This document shows, in pieces, positions 6,191 through 8,108 of a DNA stretch of 8,108 bases; positions within the stretch are counted from its first letter, which is position 1, and every line of letters starts with the position of its first letter. The notes beneath the pieces are model-generated. The model was not told the origin of the DNA, ran no database searches, and saw only the letters and a program-made list of their open reading frames with translations. A program made the translations under genes and the position numbers. The DNA lies in contig CAIQJD010000902.1 of NCBI GenBank assembly GCA_903872005.1, positions 1 through 8,108 of the forward strand, read 5' to 3'. The stretch comes from an uncultured bacterium. Its GTDB lineage: Bacteria; Chloroflexota; Anaerolineae; JACIWP01.

Positions 6191-6196
6191 TATAAT
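6191..6196 (+). promoter_or_regulatory. -10 box of the VTC operon promoter
   Basis: A perfect TATAAT, with no recognisable -35 box at the right distance. That is typical of activator-dependent promoters, and the tandem repeats at 6129-6161 would place an activator just upstream. The predicted start is near 6203, leaving a leader of about 53 bases. Confidence 0.7.
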
Positions 6197-6255
6197 CTCG
6201 GTAGAAATCAGGAACGAACGGGCAATGACCCGCCGGCAAGGACTGGAGAACGGAC

Positions 6256-6942
6256 ATGAGCGAGTTGGTGTACCGCAGCGAACTGAAGCACGTGATCGCT
6301 TGTGCGGATGGTCTGATCATCAAGAGCCGGCTGGCGCACGCGCTGCGCCGTGACCCGAATGCCGGCCCAGACGGCAGCTACCACGTCCGAAGCCTGTATT
6401 TCGATACGCCAGATGACCGGGCGTATCACGACAAGGTGGACGGCGTGCCGATGCGAGAGAAGTTCCGCATCCGCTTCTACAATCTTGATCCGCGTTTCAT
6501 CCGCCTGGAGAAGAAGATCAAGCGCAACGGCGGGGGCGCCAAGCTGATGGCCCGCCTGAGCCAGGCCGAGACGCGCCAGATCATGGACGGAGAGATCGGG
6601 TTCATGCGTGATTCGGAACAGGCGCTACTGCGGGAGTTCTACGTGCGGATGAGGGCCGAACGACTGCTGCCCAGGACGGTGGTGGACTATCGGCGCACGG
6701 CGTACCTGTGCGCGGCCGGCAACGTGCGTGTGACGCTGGACAGCGACATCCGGGCCTCGGTGAGTTCTCTGGACATCTTCGACGCTGAACTGCCGACCGC
6801 ATCGGCCTTTGACGCCAACAAGTGCATCCTGGAAGTGAAGTTCGACGGATTCCTACCCGAATACATCCAGGAACTGATTCAGCTCAACAAGTGCTCGGCT
6901 ACGGCGGCGTCCAAATACACGGCCTGCCGTATCTACATGTAA
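6256..6942 (+). CDS. VTC-domain protein, putative polyphosphate polymerase
   Basis: This 228-residue soluble protein is a stand-alone VTC domain of the triphosphate-tunnel (TTM) superfamily. In yeast Vtc4 the same fold makes inorganic polyphosphate from ATP. The charged strands that line the tunnel are all visible: YRSELKH with E9 and K11; VRSLYFDT (44-51); REKFRIRFYN with R71 and R73; RLEKKIKRN with E85, K86, K87 and K89; VDYRRTAY with R146 and R147; RVTLDSDIRA (158-167); ILEVKFDG with E193 and K195; and the C-terminal SKY (219-221). It has no SPX domain and no membrane helix, unlike eukaryotic Vtc4. The start ATG has GGAG 7 bases upstream. It is the first gene of an operon with a DUF4956 membrane protein and a Cthe_2159-like lipoprotein, a grouping that I recall recurring in other bacteria. 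Polymerase activity is inferred from the fold and residues. Confidence 0.9.
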   Translation: MSELVYRSELKHVIACADGLIIKSRLAHALRRDPNAGPDGSYHVRSLYFDTPDDRAYHDKVDGVPMREKFRIRFYNLDPRFIRLEKKIKRNGGGAKLMARLSQAETRQIMDGEIGFMRDSEQALLREFYVRMRAERLLPRTVVDYRRTAYLCAAGNVRVTLDSDIRASVSSLDIFDAELPTASAFDANKCILEVKFDGFLPEYIQELIQLNKCSATAASKYTACRIYM

Positions 6943-6992
6943 TCTCGGACACCACCCATTGATCGCAGCCTGCACGGCAAGGAGAGGAAACC

Positions 6993-7667
6993 ATGACATT
7001 CGCTGACATCTTCAAGTCGAGTTTTCTGGAAACAGCACGGGCGTTCTCATTGACCGACTCAGTCATCGCTCTGGCAGCCGCTTTTCTGATCGGCATGTTC
7101 ATCTTCTGGATCTACAAGCGGACCTTCGCCGGCGTGATGTACTCACGGCCATTCAACATCTCGCTGGTTGCCCTGACCATGCTGACCACCTTCGTCATCC
7201 TGGCGGTCACATCCAACATCATCATCTCCCTCGGCATGGTGGGCGCGCTCTCCATCGTGCGGTTCCGCACGGCGATCAAAGACCCGATGGACTTGGTCTT
7301 CCTGTTCTGGGCCATTGGAGCCGGCATCGTATTGGGAGCAGGGCTGATCCTGCTGGCGGCGCTTGGCTCATTGATCATCGGCGGTATGCTCATCGCCTTC
7401 GTCAGCCGAACAGCGCAGGAAACCCCGTACATGGTGGTCGTCCATTGCGATGACGAGGCCGCCGAAGCCCGAGCCGTAGAGGTGATGAAGAAGAACCTCG
7501 GCAAGTACCGCCTGAAATCCAAGACGGTGGCGGCCGGCAAGGGCATCGAGCTGGTATCGGAGACGCGCTTGAAAGGCAATGAGACCCAATTCGTCAACGA
7601 GATGTCCGCCATCGCCGGGGTCACGAACGTCGTCCTGGTGAGCTACAATGCGGAGTATGCGTCCTAA
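6993..7667 (+). CDS. DUF4956 integral membrane protein
   Basis: A 224-residue protein recognised by the DUF4956 signature SLGMVGALSIVRFRTAIKDP (79-98), which follows a membrane helix and is rich in Gly and Arg. Hydrophobic segments lie at about 23-41, 56-78, 102-121 and 122-137. The C-terminal 80 residues are soluble, with an ACT/ferredoxin-like pattern ending in IAGVTNVVLVSYNAEY. The Gly/Arg-rich signature after a helix, plus a C-terminal small domain, recalls MgtC-type proteins, but that is only a resemblance. AAGGAG lies 8 bases before the ATG, and the gap from the VTC gene is 50 bases, so the two are probably cotranscribed. No function is established that I can name. The partner relationship with a VTC polymerase makes a role in anchoring it, or in moving its product across the membrane, a reasonable hypothesis. 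Confidence 0.9.
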   Translation: MTFADIFKSSFLETARAFSLTDSVIALAAAFLIGMFIFWIYKRTFAGVMYSRPFNISLVALTMLTTFVILAVTSNIIISLGMVGALSIVRFRTAIKDPMDLVFLFWAIGAGIVLGAGLILLAALGSLIIGGMLIAFVSRTAQETPYMVVVHCDDEAAEARAVEVMKKNLGKYRLKSKTVAAGKGIELVSETRLKGNETQFVNEMSAIAGVTNVVLVSYNAEYAS

Positions 7668-7723
7668 AGGCGCACCCTCGAAACAGGCAAGCAAGCACTT
7701 ATTATCTGATGATGGAGGCTACT

Positions 7724-8108
7724 ATGAAACCGATCAAACGGACTCTTACAGGAATGGTGGCAGCGGCGGCGCTATGCGGCATGCTGCTCACGGGATGCGG
7801 CAGCGCACCAGTCGTTTCGGCCGCCAGTCAGGCGGCGAGCCTGACCGTCGCCAAGGCAGTCGCTGCGGCGCCGGCGGTCAGCGTGCAAGTGGTTGAGGCA
7901 ACGGACATCGCGCAGGAGGATGTCACCGACGCCACGCTGATCACTCTGGGGGATACGATTACCGTGGCCGGGGCGGGCGCAGTCGTGGATCAGAACACCG
8001 TCACGATCATCGCCGGCGGCGCGTACCGCATCAGCGGCGAGCTGCGGGACGGCCAGGTCATCGTCAACTCGGCGGACAAGGAGACGGTCAGGCTGATCCT
8101 GGATGGAG
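7724..8108 (+). CDS. Lipoprotein with Cthe_2159-like carbohydrate-binding domain (3' end beyond window)
   Basis: The visible 128 residues begin with a lipoprotein signal: K3, K5 and R6, a hydrophobic stretch (8-22) and lipobox LLTGC with Cys at 25. An Ala/Val-rich spacer (about 28-60) follows. From about residue 70 the pattern ITLGDTITVAG, NTVTIIAGGAYRISGEL, DGQVIVN and VRLILDG matches the start of the Cthe_2159 carbohydrate-binding family, a right-handed beta-helix protein first described from Clostridium thermocellum that binds acidic polysaccharides or cellulose. Family members are usually several hundred residues long, so most of this one lies outside the window. ATG 7724 has GGAGG 5 bases upstream, and the gene starts 56 bases after the DUF4956 stop, so it is probably the third gene of that operon. 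Family assignment is from pattern recall; the bound polymer is unknown. Confidence 0.82.
   Translation, partial: MKPIKRTLTGMVAAAALCGMLLTGCGSAPVVSAASQAASLTVAKAVAAAPAVSVQVVEATDIAQEDVTDATLITLGDTITVAGAGAVVDQNTVTIIAGGAYRISGELRDGQVIVNSADKETVRLILDG

Noticed and set aside
7668..7723. Possible terminator or regulatory element between the DUF4956 and lipoprotein genes.
   Set aside because: No inverted repeat or promoter-like pair is visible in these 56 bases, so cotranscription is the simpler reading.
7648..7896. An open frame spanning the end of the DUF4956 gene and the start of the last gene.
   Set aside because: It is in a different frame from the lipoprotein that begins at 7724, which has a good ribosome site, signal peptide and lipobox. 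The alternative translation looks like frame-shifted sequence.

Overview
This window looks like bacterial chromosome from a member of the Chloroflexota, probably Anaerolineae-like. The basis is a moderately GC-rich sequence and an extracellular binding lipoprotein whose lipobox is followed by a long Ala/Pro/Thr linker, a style common in that phylum, together with an OppA/DppB-type uptake system, a GntR/FCD regulator and an OmpR-type two-component pair. The phylum call is an inference; no rRNA or other taxonomic marker is present. I see no tRNA, rRNA, CRISPR array or mobile element.

Left half (1-3751, minus strand): an uptake operon read right to left. A consensus sigma-70 promoter (3723-3751) drives a GntR/FadR-family regulator (2903-3637). 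A 31-bp near-perfect palindrome (3678-3708) lies just downstream of the predicted start site and is the likely autoregulatory operator. Next come a family 5 solute-binding lipoprotein (915-2711) and a DppB/OppB-type permease (1-843, running off the left edge). A strong GC hairpin with a GNRA-type loop sits between the binding-protein and permease genes and may set their relative expression.

Right half (3811-8108, plus strand): an OmpR-family response regulator (3913-4614) overlaps its sensor kinase (4607-6016). A long hairpin follows, and then a second operon: a VTC-type polyphosphate polymerase domain protein (6256-6942), a DUF4956 membrane protein (6993-7667) and the start of a Cthe_2159-like carbohydrate-binding lipoprotein (7724 to the right edge).

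The most interesting signal is regulatory. Upstream of both the two-component operon and the VTC operon there is a run of three 11-bp units beginning with TTGCCGCA, placed about 62-67 bp before a TATAAT box. Tandem 11-bp units are the usual geometry of OmpR/PhoB-family binding sites. The sequence therefore suggests that this response regulator controls its own operon and the adjacent VTC-DUF4956-lipoprotein operon, making the right half one signal-responsive unit. Its output may be polyphosphate synthesis or export coupled to a cell-surface polysaccharide-binding protein; that output is inference from the families.
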